Source: Planctomycetota bacterium | GTDB taxonomy: Bacteria; Planctomycetota; Planctomycetia; Pirellulales; Pirellulaceae | Length of the DNA: 64,000 bases | Reading direction: 5' to 3' | Assembly: GCA_014238905.1 (NCBI GenBank) | Contig: JABAAE010000001.1 | Span: 542,712-606,711 of the forward strand | Shown here: one piece after another, positions 36,698 to 47,201 of the stretch | How the letters are laid out: every line of letters begins with the position of its first letter | Numbering within the stretch: the first letter of the stretch is position 1 | Program-made: the position numbers and the translations under genes | Notes under the pieces: model-generated | What the model saw: the letters and a program-made list of their open reading frames with translations, nothing else | Database searches by the model: none | Told to the model about the DNA's origin: nothing

Positions 36698-36710
36698 GTA
36701 ATGCAGTAGG
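36687..36710. repeat. 12-bp tandem duplication spanning the aroB stop codon
   Basis: TAATGCAGTAGG occurs twice (36687-36698 and 36699-36710). The aroB TAG lies inside the first copy. Confidence 0.95.
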
Positions 36711-36720
36711 TACCGAATAC

Positions 36721-36758
36721 TGTAATAGCAACCGAGTAATGTAATAGCAACCGAGTAA
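36721..36758. repeat. 19-bp perfect tandem duplication
   Basis: TGTAATAGCAACCGAGTAA occurs twice in direct succession (36721-36739, 36740-36758) in the strip between the convergent aroB and DUF4912 genes. Confidence 0.95.
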
Positions 36759-36792
36759 TGCAATAGGAAATTTTCGCCGGCTCACTGGCCAA

Positions 36793-36850
36793 GACACTCT
36801 ATCGACACCCTATCGACACCCTATCGACACCCTATCGACACCCTATCGAC
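36793..36850. repeat. 11-bp tandem array
   Basis: The unit TATCGACACCC is repeated four times without mismatch (36800-36843), with a diverged copy before and a partial copy after. No spacers are present. Confidence 0.93.
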
Positions 36851-36940
36851 GACCTTCGTCAGACCAAACAAACAGAATCGGCAGTGGGTCCGTTTCCGAT
36901 CGGCGAAAAACCGGTCACCGGATTCTTTTCTACTGGTAAT

Positions 36941-36978
36941 CAGCCGGTTTAGTCGTGATCAGCCGGTTTAGTCGTGAT
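36941..36978. repeat. 19-bp tandem duplication spanning the DUF4912 gene stop codon
   Basis: CAGCCGGTTTAGTCGTGAT occurs at 36941-36959 and 36960-36978. The stop codon of the minus-strand gene (36968-36970) and its last residues lie in the second copy; the first copy is downstream of the stop. Confidence 0.95.
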
Positions 36979-38161
36979 CAGCAAGACATGGTTCCATCGT
37001 CTTCGTGTTTCGTTCGATAGCCAGAACCGTCGTCTTTTTGTGAATGCCATCCTCACTACTGGCAACAATCGGCAAAACCTGTCGCTTGTCTGGCATACTG
37101 AGACGTACTGTGAATGACCCATCATCCCGTAAGGTGACCGGTTCCCCTGCAACGGACACCCGCGAATTGGGTTGGGTCGCTCCGAAAACAACCATTTCGG
37201 CGTCCACCTCGAATTGGAAATTTCCACCACCTGACAACGCCGATTCCGCACCGGTACCAAAACGGCTGACTGACTGCGACCCAACTGGACGTTGAAATCG
37301 CTCTTCGAGCACCTCTTTCACCTCCATAATCGAATCGTCTTCATGGTAGCCCCCACTGAGCGCGTAAACTTTTTCACAATTGGCGGCCAGATCAGACCAA
37401 TTTTCGTCCAAATCAGCTCCATTGCCCGGCTGAGGAGTCGTCACTTTGTTACTTCTAACGACAGGAAAAAACTTGCCATTTGCCGTCTTATAGCCGATGC
37501 AAACTCGAAAGGTTTTTGGAGCATCGGCGACATCGATGTACCAGTTGGAAACTCCTCCATGGATTTCAATGTCCCGCTCAATACTCTCGCTTGTGCTGGT
37601 GGTCGTGGAACTCTCGATATGAAAAACTCTCAGAACCGGGGTGGCAGAGTGCCAATTTTCCGCCATGGAGACTTTGACTCGTTCGACTGCCTGGCGGGTA
37701 ATCTGCCAGTGTGCATGTAACCAATATGGATCTCGCACCAACAGCACCAACCGGTCCTTCGTTGTTTCCCCCTTGTTTTGAGAACTGCTTCGTGCCAAGT
37801 CACGTAGTCTTTCTCGCTCCTCAACCGCCAAACGGATTTTCCTGGCGACCCTTGGATTACGAGAAACAACGGGCGTCTCTTTGACCTTGGGTTTCCGACC
37901 TCGGGTTACCTTGGTCTTGGGAACCTCTTTGATTTTGCGATCCACTACTTTGGCCATCGATTTTGATCTGGTGGCCTTGACCGGTATCTTTTTGGCGGCG
38001 TTCTTCTTCCTGGCCAGTTTCAAAAGTGCCTTGACCAAATCGTCTTTCCGCATCGAGTGCCAACCAGGCACTCCTTTTTCTTTTGCTAATTGGGATAGGT
38101 CTTTTGCTGACTGGGACTTAAGCGAAGCTTGCGTAATCAATGTAGAGTTCTCCAACGGCAT
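36968..38161 (-). CDS. Rho_N/SAP-like plus DUF4912 domain protein
   Basis: About 397 residues from the ATG at 38161; the frame is open to 38290 but the upstream codons look non-conserved. Residues about 15-50 (KDLSQLAKEKGVPGWHSMRK, then DDLVKALLK) match the Rho N-terminal/SAP-like helical fold, which often binds nucleic acid. A very Lys-rich linker (about 50-115) follows. DUF4912 spans about 125-230 and is recognised by LVRDPYWLHAHWQITR and SNWYIDVADAPKTFRVCIGY. A C-terminal beta segment (VSVAGEPVTLRDDGSFTVRL) resembles the glucodextranase-B-type domain often found with DUF4912. Function is unknown; a DNA- or RNA-associated role is inferred from the basic N-terminus. No good ribosome binding site is visible. 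Confidence 0.78.
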   Translation of the reverse strand: MPLENSTLITQASLKSQSAKDLSQLAKEKGVPGWHSMRKDDLVKALLKLARKKNAAKKIPVKATRSKSMAKVVDRKIKEVPKTKVTRGRKPKVKETPVVSRNPRVARKIRLAVEERERLRDLARSSSQNKGETTKDRLVLLVRDPYWLHAHWQITRQAVERVKVSMAENWHSATPVLRVFHIESSTTTSTSESIERDIEIHGGVSNWYIDVADAPKTFRVCIGYKTANGKFFPVVRSNKVTTPQPGNGADLDENWSDLAANCEKVYALSGGYHEDDSIMEVKEVLEERFQRPVGSQSVSRFGTGAESALSGGGNFQFEVDAEMVVFGATQPNSRVSVAGEPVTLRDDGSFTVRLSMPDKRQVLPIVASSEDGIHKKTTVLAIERNTKTMEPCLADHD

Positions 38162-38600
38162 CTTGGAGACAAATTTAAGTCGACCCCGACTGAATTTTGT
38201 CCTGCAATACATGCATGAATAAAGGTGGGTATTTTGCCGGGCTCCGTTCCGACAACTGTGCGGGAGTCCACCCTCCGAAGTATTGGGCAAACCACGAAGG
38301 GAATTAGTGCCGTTTCATCCGCCACTCCACATGATTTAAAAGTGGAGATTTCGGCACTTCCAATATGTTAATGAGAAAAGCATCATATTGCAAAACAAGA
38401 CCCCCCGTTAGAGTGGTCTCCATGTCCTGGATCGGCCTGTTTTGCTAGTTGAAATCGAACCTAAATCTTTGTTTTTCAATCACTTGCGATAGAAAAATAA
38501 AACTTTGTGAAAAAAATCACAAATCGGGCTGTTTTTTATTGACGGGAAAATCGGTGTTGCTTAACGTGATAATTGAGCCGCTAACTAGGTCACCGCTTTG
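38162..38600. other. Intergenic region upstream of the ATP synthase operon
   Basis: 439 bases between divergent genes, A/T-rich in 38460-38560. It should hold the atp promoter. A hairpin with CTCCAC/GTGGAG arms is visible near 38325-38347. No gene is supported. Confidence 0.5.
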
Positions 38601-38831
38601 ATGAAAAAAGAGCCCAACGGTTTAGACGATCGGGGTGAATTTGCCAAAGCGATGGATTTGGCTTCGCAAATCGTCTCAGCATGCCTGATGATGGTCTTGC
38701 CGTGCGTTGGCGGTTTTTACCTTGATCGGTATCTGGCAACAGGCTTTGTCTTCATGATCGTTGGGCTCGTATTTGGGTGCGTCGCCGGAATTTTTCAGAT
38801 GATAAAAGTCATAAACTCCATCCCATCCTGA
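38601..38831 (+). CDS. atpZ: AtpZ/AtpI family protein of the ATP synthase operon
   Basis: 76 residues from the ATG at 38601. Two membrane helices (QIVSACLMMVLPCVGGFYLD and GFVFMIVGLVFGCVAGIFQM) are joined by the short loop RYLAT. This is the AtpZ-type small protein commonly placed first in bacterial F-type operons and linked to ion uptake or c-ring assembly. The Gly and Asp pattern (GGFYLDRYLATG) fits the family. It starts a ten-gene run in one direction. Confidence 0.85.
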   Translation: MKKEPNGLDDRGEFAKAMDLASQIVSACLMMVLPCVGGFYLDRYLATGFVFMIVGLVFGCVAGIFQMIKVINSIPS

Positions 38832-38849
38832 TTTGAGATTTCTGATTTA

Positions 38850-39314
38850 ATGGCTCGCGATAAGGTGGTCCGAAAATCCGGCATCATGCTCGTGGCAAGT
38901 CGAAACGACTTGAAGGGCATGTCGACTCGCTTGCTATTGCTCTTTTCGAGTCTTCTGGCCGCTTTTGCCGTTTGCTTGAGCGTAACGTCGCTAACAACGC
39001 AGTCGGAAGCGGTCGATTTCTCGGCGTGCTGCACGGCGTTTGGCCTCATCCTGACAACCAGCTTGTTGTCCCATTTGGTGGGTGAGTTTCCGCGAGGCGA
39101 CGAACATGTTTTGTTGCGGCTTTGTGGAACCATTTCGGTGAGATCGGGCCTGATCTTACTTTTTTTGGCTGTAGGTGGACGCAGCCACCTGTTACACAAC
39201 GGCCTTATTTATTACATTTTGGCTTTTTATGCGATCGGTCTTGGCACCGATATTTTGCTGACCTGCCTTAGATTAACAAATCACTCGGATCCCGCCCCAA
39301 TGATGGGGCAATAA
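38850..39314 (+). CDS. Membrane protein at the atpI position
   Basis: 154 residues with four likely membrane helices (LLLLFSSLLAAFAVCLSV, ACCTAFGLILTTSLLSHL, SVRSGLILLFLAVGG, LIYYILAFYAIGLGTDILLT). It lies 18 bases after atpZ and 24 before atpB, where atpI is usually found. The length and helix count fit the AtpI chaperone-like family, but no diagnostic motif is recognised. It probably helps c-ring assembly. The start at 38850 has no clear ribosome binding site; an ATG at 38886 or later is possible. Confidence 0.65.
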   Translation: MARDKVVRKSGIMLVASRNDLKGMSTRLLLLFSSLLAAFAVCLSVTSLTTQSEAVDFSACCTAFGLILTTSLLSHLVGEFPRGDEHVLLRLCGTISVRSGLILLFLAVGGRSHLLHNGLIYYILAFYAIGLGTDILLTCLRLTNHSDPAPMMGQ

Positions 39315-39338
39315 TTCATCGCGAGACATGGTTTTTTG

Positions 39339-40331
39339 ATGGAAGAAGAAATCGAAAAAAAAGAGGGCGAAAAAGCCGGCGGTGATCATTCGCATGGTAG
39401 CGATGGCGTTGAGTCGGATGGTGGCGATCATGGACATACCGTCAATTTCCTCAGCCCCGGGCATCTTTTTGAGCATATTCAGGACACCGACTACTTCGAT
39501 TTACCGACCGGTACCTGGAGCAAAAAAGATCCTCATCATCACAACCGGTTGACCATAGGGCAGCCGTACTCCGATGGGGAAACCGTTCTGGTGGAAGGCA
39601 GCGGTTCGCTGACTCCCATGAAACTGCATCTGACCAAGTTTATGGTCCTCGAGGTCATCATCTTGATCGTGCTGATCGGGGTGTTTGGCTGGTTTTCCAG
39701 AAAAATCAAGGGAGGCAAGCCTGCCAAAGGCCGGTTTGCCAATCTACTCGAAGTTTTTATCTTATTCATTCGCGATGAGGTCGCCCGGCCTAACATAGGA
39801 AAATCTGCTGGGGATAAATTTCTTCCCTTCCTGCTGACGATTTTCTTCTTCATTCTCGGCTGCAACCTGATGGGCTTGCTACCGTTTATGGGATCGCCAA
39901 CCGCCGCGTGGGCTGTGACATCGGTATTGGCGGTGATCACCTTTGGCGTCGTCTGTACGGTTGGTATTCGAAAGTTTGGTCTGGTAGGGTTCGCCTTGGC
40001 TCAAGTCCCGCGAATGGATCTCCCTTTTGGATTGAATTACATCATCAAACCGATGCTGTTGGTAATCGAGCTATTCGGCTTGGTGTTAAAGCATTTTGTT
40101 CTTTCGGTTCGGCTGTTAGCGAATATGCTGGCAGGCCACATCATGTTGGCTGTGTTTCTCGCCTTCGTGGCGGAATCAGCCGGTTCTTACATGCAGTACT
40201 TGATCATTCCTGCGGCCTGTGGTGGCTACGTCGTGATCATGTTCCTTGAACTTTTTGTCGCATTTTTGCAAGCATTTATTTTCACTTTTTTGGCTGCGTT
40301 GTTTATTGGATCTGCATCACATCAACACTGA
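39339..40331 (+). CDS. atpB: F1Fo ATP synthase subunit a
   Basis: 330 residues, inner membrane, forms the proton half-channels against the c-ring. The essential arginine is in LSVRLLANMLAGH, with LVIELFGLVLKHF before it. It has a His/Asp/Glu-rich N-terminal extension (GGDHSHGSDGVESDGGDHGH) on the outer or inner face, longer than in E. coli. The ATG at 39339 follows an in-frame TTG by one codon. Part of the atp operon. Confidence 0.95.
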   Translation: MEEEIEKKEGEKAGGDHSHGSDGVESDGGDHGHTVNFLSPGHLFEHIQDTDYFDLPTGTWSKKDPHHHNRLTIGQPYSDGETVLVEGSGSLTPMKLHLTKFMVLEVIILIVLIGVFGWFSRKIKGGKPAKGRFANLLEVFILFIRDEVARPNIGKSAGDKFLPFLLTIFFFILGCNLMGLLPFMGSPTAAWAVTSVLAVITFGVVCTVGIRKFGLVGFALAQVPRMDLPFGLNYIIKPMLLVIELFGLVLKHFVLSVRLLANMLAGHIMLAVFLAFVAESAGSYMQYLIIPAACGGYVVIMFLELFVAFLQAFIFTFLAALFIGSASHQH

Positions 40332-40377
40332 TGGATGAGATTCCTTTTCGCAAAAAATCATATTTTTGGAGAACTAA

Positions 40378-40581
<204 letters not shown>

Positions 40582-40626
40582 ACCCGGTTCGTTTTTGTTT
40601 TTATTTCGCTCTTTGGAGACACGTCG

Positions 40627-41175
40627 ATGTCGATAATCGGGCAATTGAATTTGCTATTTGCCGAAGCTGCTGAGTCGGAACCGGATGCGTTGGCCTGGTC
40701 GCCAGACTTGGCTTTATTCACGCTTCTGCTTTTTATCGTGTTTATTACCGTCCTCAGCTATTTTGCGTGGAAACCAATTATGTCTGCGCTCGATGAGCGT
40801 GAAAAATCGGTTTCTGATAAAATCGACTCGGCCGAAGCCAATGCCGACAGGATGGAGCGTCTCAAGGTCGAGTATGAAGAAAAATTGGCCGCTGCCGCCG
40901 AGGATGCTGCCCAGATGATCGCCGAGGCCAAAAAGGATGCCCTTTTGGTCAAGGACAAGATTCTGGCAGATGCTGGTGCTGAAGCGGATCGACAACGGGA
41001 AAGGGCGATCGCTGATATCCAAAGTGCCAAAGACGCTGCAGTACGCGAATTGGCCCAGAAGACCGTGGATTCGGCAATCGTATTGGCAGGCGATCTTGTT
41101 CGTAAGGAAATCAATTCCGATGTTCATAAACAGCTGATTCAAGAATCGCTGGATCAATTTTCCGGAGTGAATTAA
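40627..41175 (+). CDS. atpF: F1Fo ATP synthase subunit b
   Basis: 182 residues: one N-terminal membrane helix (FTLLLFIVFITVLSYFAWKP) and a long Ala/Glu/Lys-rich coiled coil forming the peripheral stalk (EREKSVSDKIDSAEANADR, AQMIAEAKKDA). GGAG about eight bases upstream supports the ATG. It follows atpE by 45 bases. An unusual repeat-bearing gap of 230 bases separates it from atpH. Confidence 0.94.
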   Translation: MSIIGQLNLLFAEAAESEPDALAWSPDLALFTLLLFIVFITVLSYFAWKPIMSALDEREKSVSDKIDSAEANADRMERLKVEYEEKLAAAAEDAAQMIAEAKKDALLVKDKILADAGAEADRQRERAIADIQSAKDAAVRELAQKTVDSAIVLAGDLVRKEINSDVHKQLIQESLDQFSGVN

Positions 41176-41260
41176 GAACCGAAACAATCCAATTGGGTGG
41201 GGGCAAGGTCCTTTGCCTGGCCTGCTGACTGGAAAACATTCTCGTCGGCAGGAACCCTTG

Positions 41261-41324
41261 TTAACGCTCAACGATATTAACGCTCAACGATATTAACGCA
41301 CGACGATATTAACGCTCAACGATT
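41261..41324. repeat. Four 16-bp tandem repeats between atpF and atpH
   Basis: Units at 41261, 41277, 41293 and 41309. Units 1 and 2 are identical (TTAACGCTCAACGATA); unit 3 differs at two bases and unit 4 at one. They lie in the only long gap of the ATP synthase operon, just after GC-rich hairpin-forming sequence at 41198-41252. Confidence 0.93.
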
Positions 41325-41405
41325 CAATTTAATCCTTTGCAGCATCCCGAACATTCACATTAAACGCGAACTTGTTTTTCGCATTATTGAACCACCAGAT
41401 TCATC

Positions 41406-42035
41406 ATGGCTGACCTAACGCAAACTGAACAAAACGAGAGCTATGACACCGATCAGCAATATATTGCCGGCGTCTACGCCAAGTCTTTGCTTGAAGCTGT
41501 CGCGGCGACTGAAAACAGCGGTGATGTTCTGGAGCAGTTGGATTCTTTTGTTGGCGATGTTCTGAATTCCGTTTCAGGTCTTGCGGAGTTCCTGGTTTCT
41601 CCCAGGATTCCTTCGGATGACAAAAGCAAGCTGATCGAAACCGCCCTTCGTGAAAAAGCGGATCCGATTTTGATCAACTTCCTGAAAGTCCTCAACAATC
41701 ATGGTCGTTTGGATTGCCTTAGGGCCATTAACAATAAAGCCAAAGAGTTGTTCAATGAGCAGCAGGGTCGTATTGAGGCGTTTGTAACTGTAGCCGACCA
41801 GTTGCCCGCGGAGCTTGAATCGACGGTTGGTGAAAAGTTGAAAAAAATGCTCGGCAAAGAGGTTATTTTATCGATCACAACGGATCCTGAAATTATCGGC
41901 GGGATGATCGTTAAAGTAGGCGACACCGTTTACGACTCAAGCGTGGCCAATCGGCTTCGCCAACTTCGGGAAACCGTGGTTGACGGCGCCATGCTCAAGG
42001 TTCGCCAATCAATTAATAAGTTTGCCACTGAGTAG
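41406..42035 (+). CDS. atpH: F1Fo ATP synthase subunit delta
   Basis: 209 residues, caps the F1 hexamer and joins it to the b stalk. The N-terminal helical domain (QQYIAGVYAKSLLEAVAA) and the C-terminal IIGGMIVKVGDTVYDSSVAN are family-typical. It is about 30 residues longer than the E. coli protein, mostly at the N-terminus. No strong ribosome binding site precedes the ATG. It lies after the repeat-bearing gap in the operon. Confidence 0.93.
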   Translation: MADLTQTEQNESYDTDQQYIAGVYAKSLLEAVAATENSGDVLEQLDSFVGDVLNSVSGLAEFLVSPRIPSDDKSKLIETALREKADPILINFLKVLNNHGRLDCLRAINNKAKELFNEQQGRIEAFVTVADQLPAELESTVGEKLKKMLGKEVILSITTDPEIIGGMIVKVGDTVYDSSVANRLRQLRETVVDGAMLKVRQSINKFATE

Positions 42036-42108
42036 ATTCCGCTGGATTCATCGTTTCGATGACCCGGCACAAATACAAATTTGATTTATCCTGATAGGGA
42101 TCAAAGAA

Positions 42109-43641
42109 ATGGTTAAGTTCAACGCGGACGAAATTGCTTCCGTAATTACAAAAGAAATCGAACAGTTTGACAGCCAGGTCGACGTACGAGAGGTCGGGAC
42201 CGTTCTGGAGGTGGGCGACGGTATTGCCCGGGTTCATGGTCTGACTGGCGTTGCCGCCGGTGAAATGGTCGAGTTCCCCGGTGGGATTATCGGCCTTGCA
42301 TTCAACCTTGAAGAAACCAGTGTCGGTATCATCATTCTCGGTGATTACTTGAAGATCGAAGAAGGTGACGAGGTCAAAGCCCTTGGTAAGCTGCTTTCGG
42401 TTCCCGTTGGTGACGCCGTTGTGGGACGGGTGCTTGATCCACTAGGGAATCCACTGGACGGAAAAGGTCCTGTGAATGCTACCGAATCCCGTCTCGTGGA
42501 AACGATTGCTGCTGGCGTCTCAGAGCGTAAGCCCGTACACGAGCCAATGCAGACCGGGATCAAGGCCGTCGACTCCATGACTCCCATTGGTAGAGGTCAG
42601 CGAGAGCTGATCATTGGTGACCGAAAGACAGGGAAAACAGCCATCGCCATTGATGCGATCATCAATCAGAAGACCACCGGGGTAAAATGTTTTTACGTCG
42701 CCGTTGGTCAAAAAGATAGTTCGGTAGCGGGTGTCATCAAGGCTCTCGAAGAAGCGGGCGCCATGGACTACACCACCGTTATCGTCGCTGGAGCGAGTGC
42801 CCCGGCTCCTCTGCAATATGTTGCCCCATACGCGGGAACTGCCATGGCAGAACAGTTTATGTACAACGGTGAACACTGCCTTGTGGTTTATGATGATCTT
42901 TCCAAGCAAGCAACCGCCTACCGAGAACTTTCCCTTTTGATGCGTCGCCCACCCGGACGAGAGGCTTTCCCTGGTGATGTTTTTTACTGCCACTCTCGAT
43001 TGTTGGAAAGGTCCGTCAAGCTCAGCGACGCACTCGGTGCCGGCTCGATTACCTCTCTGCCCATTATTGAGACACAGGAAGGTGAGGTTTCGGCCTACAT
43101 TCCGACTAATGTGATTTCGATTACCGACGGCCAGATTTACCTTCAACCTGACCTGTTCTTTTCCGGTGTTCGTCCAGCGATGAATGCCGGTATTTCGGTC
43201 TCACGAGTCGGTGGTGCGGCCCAAGTCAAGGCGATGAAAAATGTTGCTGGTGGCTTGCGGTTGCAATTAGCTTCTTTTCGAGAATTGGAAGCCTTCGCTC
43301 AACTAGGAACCGAGCTCGATCCCGTCGCCCAGCGCGACCTTGACCGTGGATATCGCATGGTCGAATTATTGAAGCAGGGTCAATACCTACCACTGTCTGT
43401 CTCCGAACAAATCGCTATGATTTTCGCCGGCACAGAAGGGCATCTGGATAAAGTGCCCGTTGAAGCAGTTCAAAAGTGGGAAGCTGGATTCGTCGATTAC
43501 TTCGAAACCAAGGGTAAGGCTGCCAAGGATTTGCTGGACGCAAATCTCAACAATGGCAAAGCTATGAAAAGCAAGGATGATGAAACGACTCAAGCTGTCG
43601 TCAATGCAATACAGGAATTCAATAAAACGTTCACCCCTTGA
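42109..43641 (+). CDS. atpA: F1Fo ATP synthase subunit alpha
   Basis: 510 residues, normal length, non-catalytic nucleotide-binding subunit of F1. Walker A is [11 protein letters not shown]; the conserved [17 protein letters not shown] and [18 protein letters not shown] segments are present. The N-terminal helix for delta binding ([15 protein letters not shown]) is intact. AGGGATCAAAGAA precedes the ATG. Confidence 0.98.
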   Translation: MVKFNADEIASVITKEIEQFDSQVDVREVGTVLEVGDGIARVHGLTGVAAGEMVEFPGGIIGLAFNLEETSVGIIILGDYLKIEEGDEVKALGKLLSVPVGDAVVGRVLDPLGNPLDGKGPVNATESRLVETIAAGVSERKPVHEPMQTGIKAVDSMTPIGRGQRELIIGDRKTGKTAIAIDAIINQKTTGVKCFYVAVGQKDSSVAGVIKALEEAGAMDYTTVIVAGASAPAPLQYVAPYAGTAMAEQFMYNGEHCLVVYDDLSKQATAYRELSLLMRRPPGREAFPGDVFYCHSRLLERSVKLSDALGAGSITSLPIIETQEGEVSAYIPTNVISITDGQIYLQPDLFFSGVRPAMNAGISVSRVGGAAQVKAMKNVAGGLRLQLASFRELEAFAQLGTELDPVAQRDLDRGYRMVELLKQGQYLPLSVSEQIAMIFAGTEGHLDKVPVEAVQKWEAGFVDYFETKGKAAKDLLDANLNNGKAMKSKDDETTQAVVNAIQEFNKTFTP

Positions 43642-43704
43642 TTCTGACCAGGTTGACGCCTGGCTAATTGTCAAATTTTTCAACGTCGTTAGGCATTTTG
43701 TTTC

Positions 43705-44601
43705 ATGGCAAACGCACGAGCACTTGATAATCGACGAAAGTCGGTTCGCAACATCAAGAAAATCACTCGCACCATGGAGTTGATCGCCACCGCGCGATTC
43801 AAACAGGCCATGGATCGGGCGACGGCTGCGACCGGTTACACCGACCGCATTACCCAAGTCGTCAACGACCTTGCCACAAGCGGCCTGGAAGTCAGTCATC
43901 CTCTTTTGGAAAAACGTGATCAGACCAAAACGGCAACGCTGCTGGTTTTGACGTCCAACCGCGGGCTATGCGGTGGTTATAACGGAAACATCCTGCGGGC
44001 AGCACTGGACCGTAAGACTCAATTGGAAGGCGAAGCTGAAACACTGGATCTGCAAGTTTCCGGAAAAAGGGGAATTGCCGGGCTCAAATTTCGGGGCATT
44101 GAAGCTGCCAAGACCTTTACGCAATTCGAAGACAAGCCCGCTTTTGACGACGTTTGCGAAGTAGCCAATCATTTTTTGGACGCTTTCATCTCAGGAAGTA
44201 TCGATCGCCTTGATGTCGCCTATACCCGGTTTATTTCGGTCTCAAAACAAGAAGCGGTCATAGAAACGCTACTACCTTTGGATTCCATTGGAACAGGGGA
44301 GTCGGACACTTCAAACACTCAGGCACCCGCCAAAAAAGAATCGGTTTACGAGTTCGTTCCATCGCCCTCCAGTATTCTGGAAGAAGTCGTGCCGACCAGT
44401 TTTCGAGTCAAACTTTTTAAGTGTTTTTTGGATTCTGCGGTTTCCGAGCAAATCGCACGAATGGTTGCCATGAAATCGGCAACCGAAAATGCATCCGAAA
44501 TGATCAAGCAGCTTTCCATGGAATACAACCGCGCTCGCCAGTCTCAAATCACTGGCGAAATTATGGAGATCATCGGTGGTGTAGAAGCTCTTGAAGGCTA
44601 A
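43705..44601 (+). CDS. atpG: F1Fo ATP synthase subunit gamma
   Basis: 298 residues, the rotating central shaft. N-terminal helix RRKSVRNIKKITRTMELIAT and C-terminal helix MKSATENASEMIKQLSMEYN with NRARQSQITGEIMEI match the coiled-coil shaft. The central Rossmann part contains LTSNRGLCGGYNGN. A short insert near residues 195-215 (SDTSNTQAPAKKES) is a loop variation. Confidence 0.97.
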   Translation: MANARALDNRRKSVRNIKKITRTMELIATARFKQAMDRATAATGYTDRITQVVNDLATSGLEVSHPLLEKRDQTKTATLLVLTSNRGLCGGYNGNILRAALDRKTQLEGEAETLDLQVSGKRGIAGLKFRGIEAAKTFTQFEDKPAFDDVCEVANHFLDAFISGSIDRLDVAYTRFISVSKQEAVIETLLPLDSIGTGESDTSNTQAPAKKESVYEFVPSPSSILEEVVPTSFRVKLFKCFLDSAVSEQIARMVAMKSATENASEMIKQLSMEYNRARQSQITGEIMEIIGGVEALEG

Positions 44602-44630
44602 CAGATATTTCAACTAACCAATTCAAGTAA

Positions 44631-46094
<1,464 letters not shown>

Positions 46095-46099
46095 ATTTA

Positions 46100-46498
46100 A
46101 TGGCAAATGAAATCCAATGTGTCGTCGTCACTCCCGAAAACACGACGGTCGACCAAAGTGTTGAATCCGTCGTGGTTCCCTTGGTCGATGGGGAAGCAGG
46201 AATTTACGCTAATCACGCGTCAATGATCGGGCGCTTGGGATGTGGCGAAGTTCGGCTCAATTTTGGTGGAAAAACAGAGCGATTGTTTGTCGACGGAGGA
46301 TTTGTCCAGGTTGACGATAACGTCCTCTCGGTGATTACTGGACGCGCCTTGCAAGCAGCCCAGATTGATGTGGGCCAAGTAGAGTCGGCTCTGAAAGACG
46401 CTGAGGCTTCTTCCCCGGAATCCAAGGAAGAAAAACTGGCTCGGGCTCGGACCATCATGCAGTCCAAGGCAATGCTGAAGGTGGCTGCGAAAAAGTAG
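46100..46498 (+). CDS. atpC: F1Fo ATP synthase subunit epsilon
   Basis: 132 residues. The N-terminal beta sandwich contains VPLVDGEAGIYANHASMIGRL and VDGGFVQVDDNVLSVI. The C-terminal helical hairpin (KEEKLARARTIMQSKAML) is present and could brake hydrolysis. It starts five bases after atpD; GAGG at the end of atpD is the likely ribosome binding site. Last gene of the operon, converging on the kinase-like gene. Confidence 0.95.
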   Translation: MANEIQCVVVTPENTTVDQSVESVVVPLVDGEAGIYANHASMIGRLGCGEVRLNFGGKTERLFVDGGFVQVDDNVLSVITGRALQAAQIDVGQVESALKDAEASSPESKEEKLARARTIMQSKAMLKVAAKK

Positions 46499-46559
46499 GC
46501 CTTCGCCGGTTTACCAGCACCCTTTCAATGGAAAGTCCTTCGCCAAGAATGGGGATTCT

Positions 46560-47090
46560 TTAGGGGGCCATCAAGAGGTTGACCCATTGGATTTGGGAAA
46601 CTCCCTTGCGTGCGATTTCGAAATAGGCGTCAACGACATCCTCCGAAAAGTGGAAGCTTTTCGATGTCGATTTGAAAAGGACCAGCGGTGCCGATAGGTC
46701 CCCCGCCAAAATAGCAGCCAGTGAATCCGAAGTGACATCCCAAGAGGCGGGCAATTCCGTTTTTGCACCGCACCATTGCCGGCAATCAAAGATCGTGTCC
46801 GATTCCGATAATTTGAGTTCTTCCAAGGAGCCAACAATAGGGACATGTAATAATTCTTGGAGGACTCCGGCCATGGCGCCCATCATTTCTATGCAAATCC
46901 AATGAGAAGCCACCTCGTCAAAATCAAACCTCTGATGCAATTTTCGAATCTGATTGCAAGGCTGTCCGCCTCCCATCAAAAAAACATTCCGATAGCCCCG
47001 GTTTTTTTCGCACCAAGTTTTCACACGCAGCGGCAGTTCTGCGCATTCCAGCAGACTACCTCCAACCTTGATGACGCGAATGGGCAGCAT
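46560..47090 (-). CDS. Amino-acid-kinase-fold protein, MfnE-like (methanofuran-type cofactor kinase)
   Basis: 176 residues, cytoplasmic. The N-terminus RVIKVGGSLL and VFLMGGGQPCNQIRKL are the phosphate-binding strands of the amino acid kinase family. MTSD-like DVTSDSLAAILAG near the C-terminus is typical of the aspartate/uridylate kinase fold. It is shorter than ProB- or LysC-type enzymes. The neighbour is a hydantoinase/oxoprolinase-like protein of the type found with H4MPT/methanofuran genes, so an MfnE-like furan-alcohol-phosphate kinase role is likely. AAGGAGG seven bases upstream makes the ATG certain. Confidence 0.72.
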   Translation of the reverse strand: MLPIRVIKVGGSLLECAELPLRVKTWCEKNRGYRNVFLMGGGQPCNQIRKLHQRFDFDEVASHWICIEMMGAMAGVLQELLHVPIVGSLEELKLSESDTIFDCRQWCGAKTELPASWDVTSDSLAAILAGDLSAPLVLFKSTSKSFHFSEDVVDAYFEIARKGVSQIQWVNLLMAP

Positions 47091-47097
47091 TAATTGA

Positions 47098-47104
47098 CCT
47101 CCTT
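47098..47104 (-). promoter_or_regulatory. Strong Shine-Dalgarno of the MfnE-like gene
   Basis: AAGGAGG on the minus strand, seven bases before the ATG at 47090. One of the best matches to anti-SD in the window. Confidence 0.9.
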
Positions 47105-47201
47105 AGAGTTATCTGGATCATCGACATGATGGGCAGGTTTGTTTTCCCGGAATGGATGGAGCGCTGGAGAATTACCCCCACCTATCGTCACAGGGCTAAA
47201 G

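Noticed and set aside
36949-37284. 111-codon minus-strand frame within the DUF4912 gene
   Set aside because: Out of frame with the recognisable DUF4912 protein and spans its duplicated 3' end.
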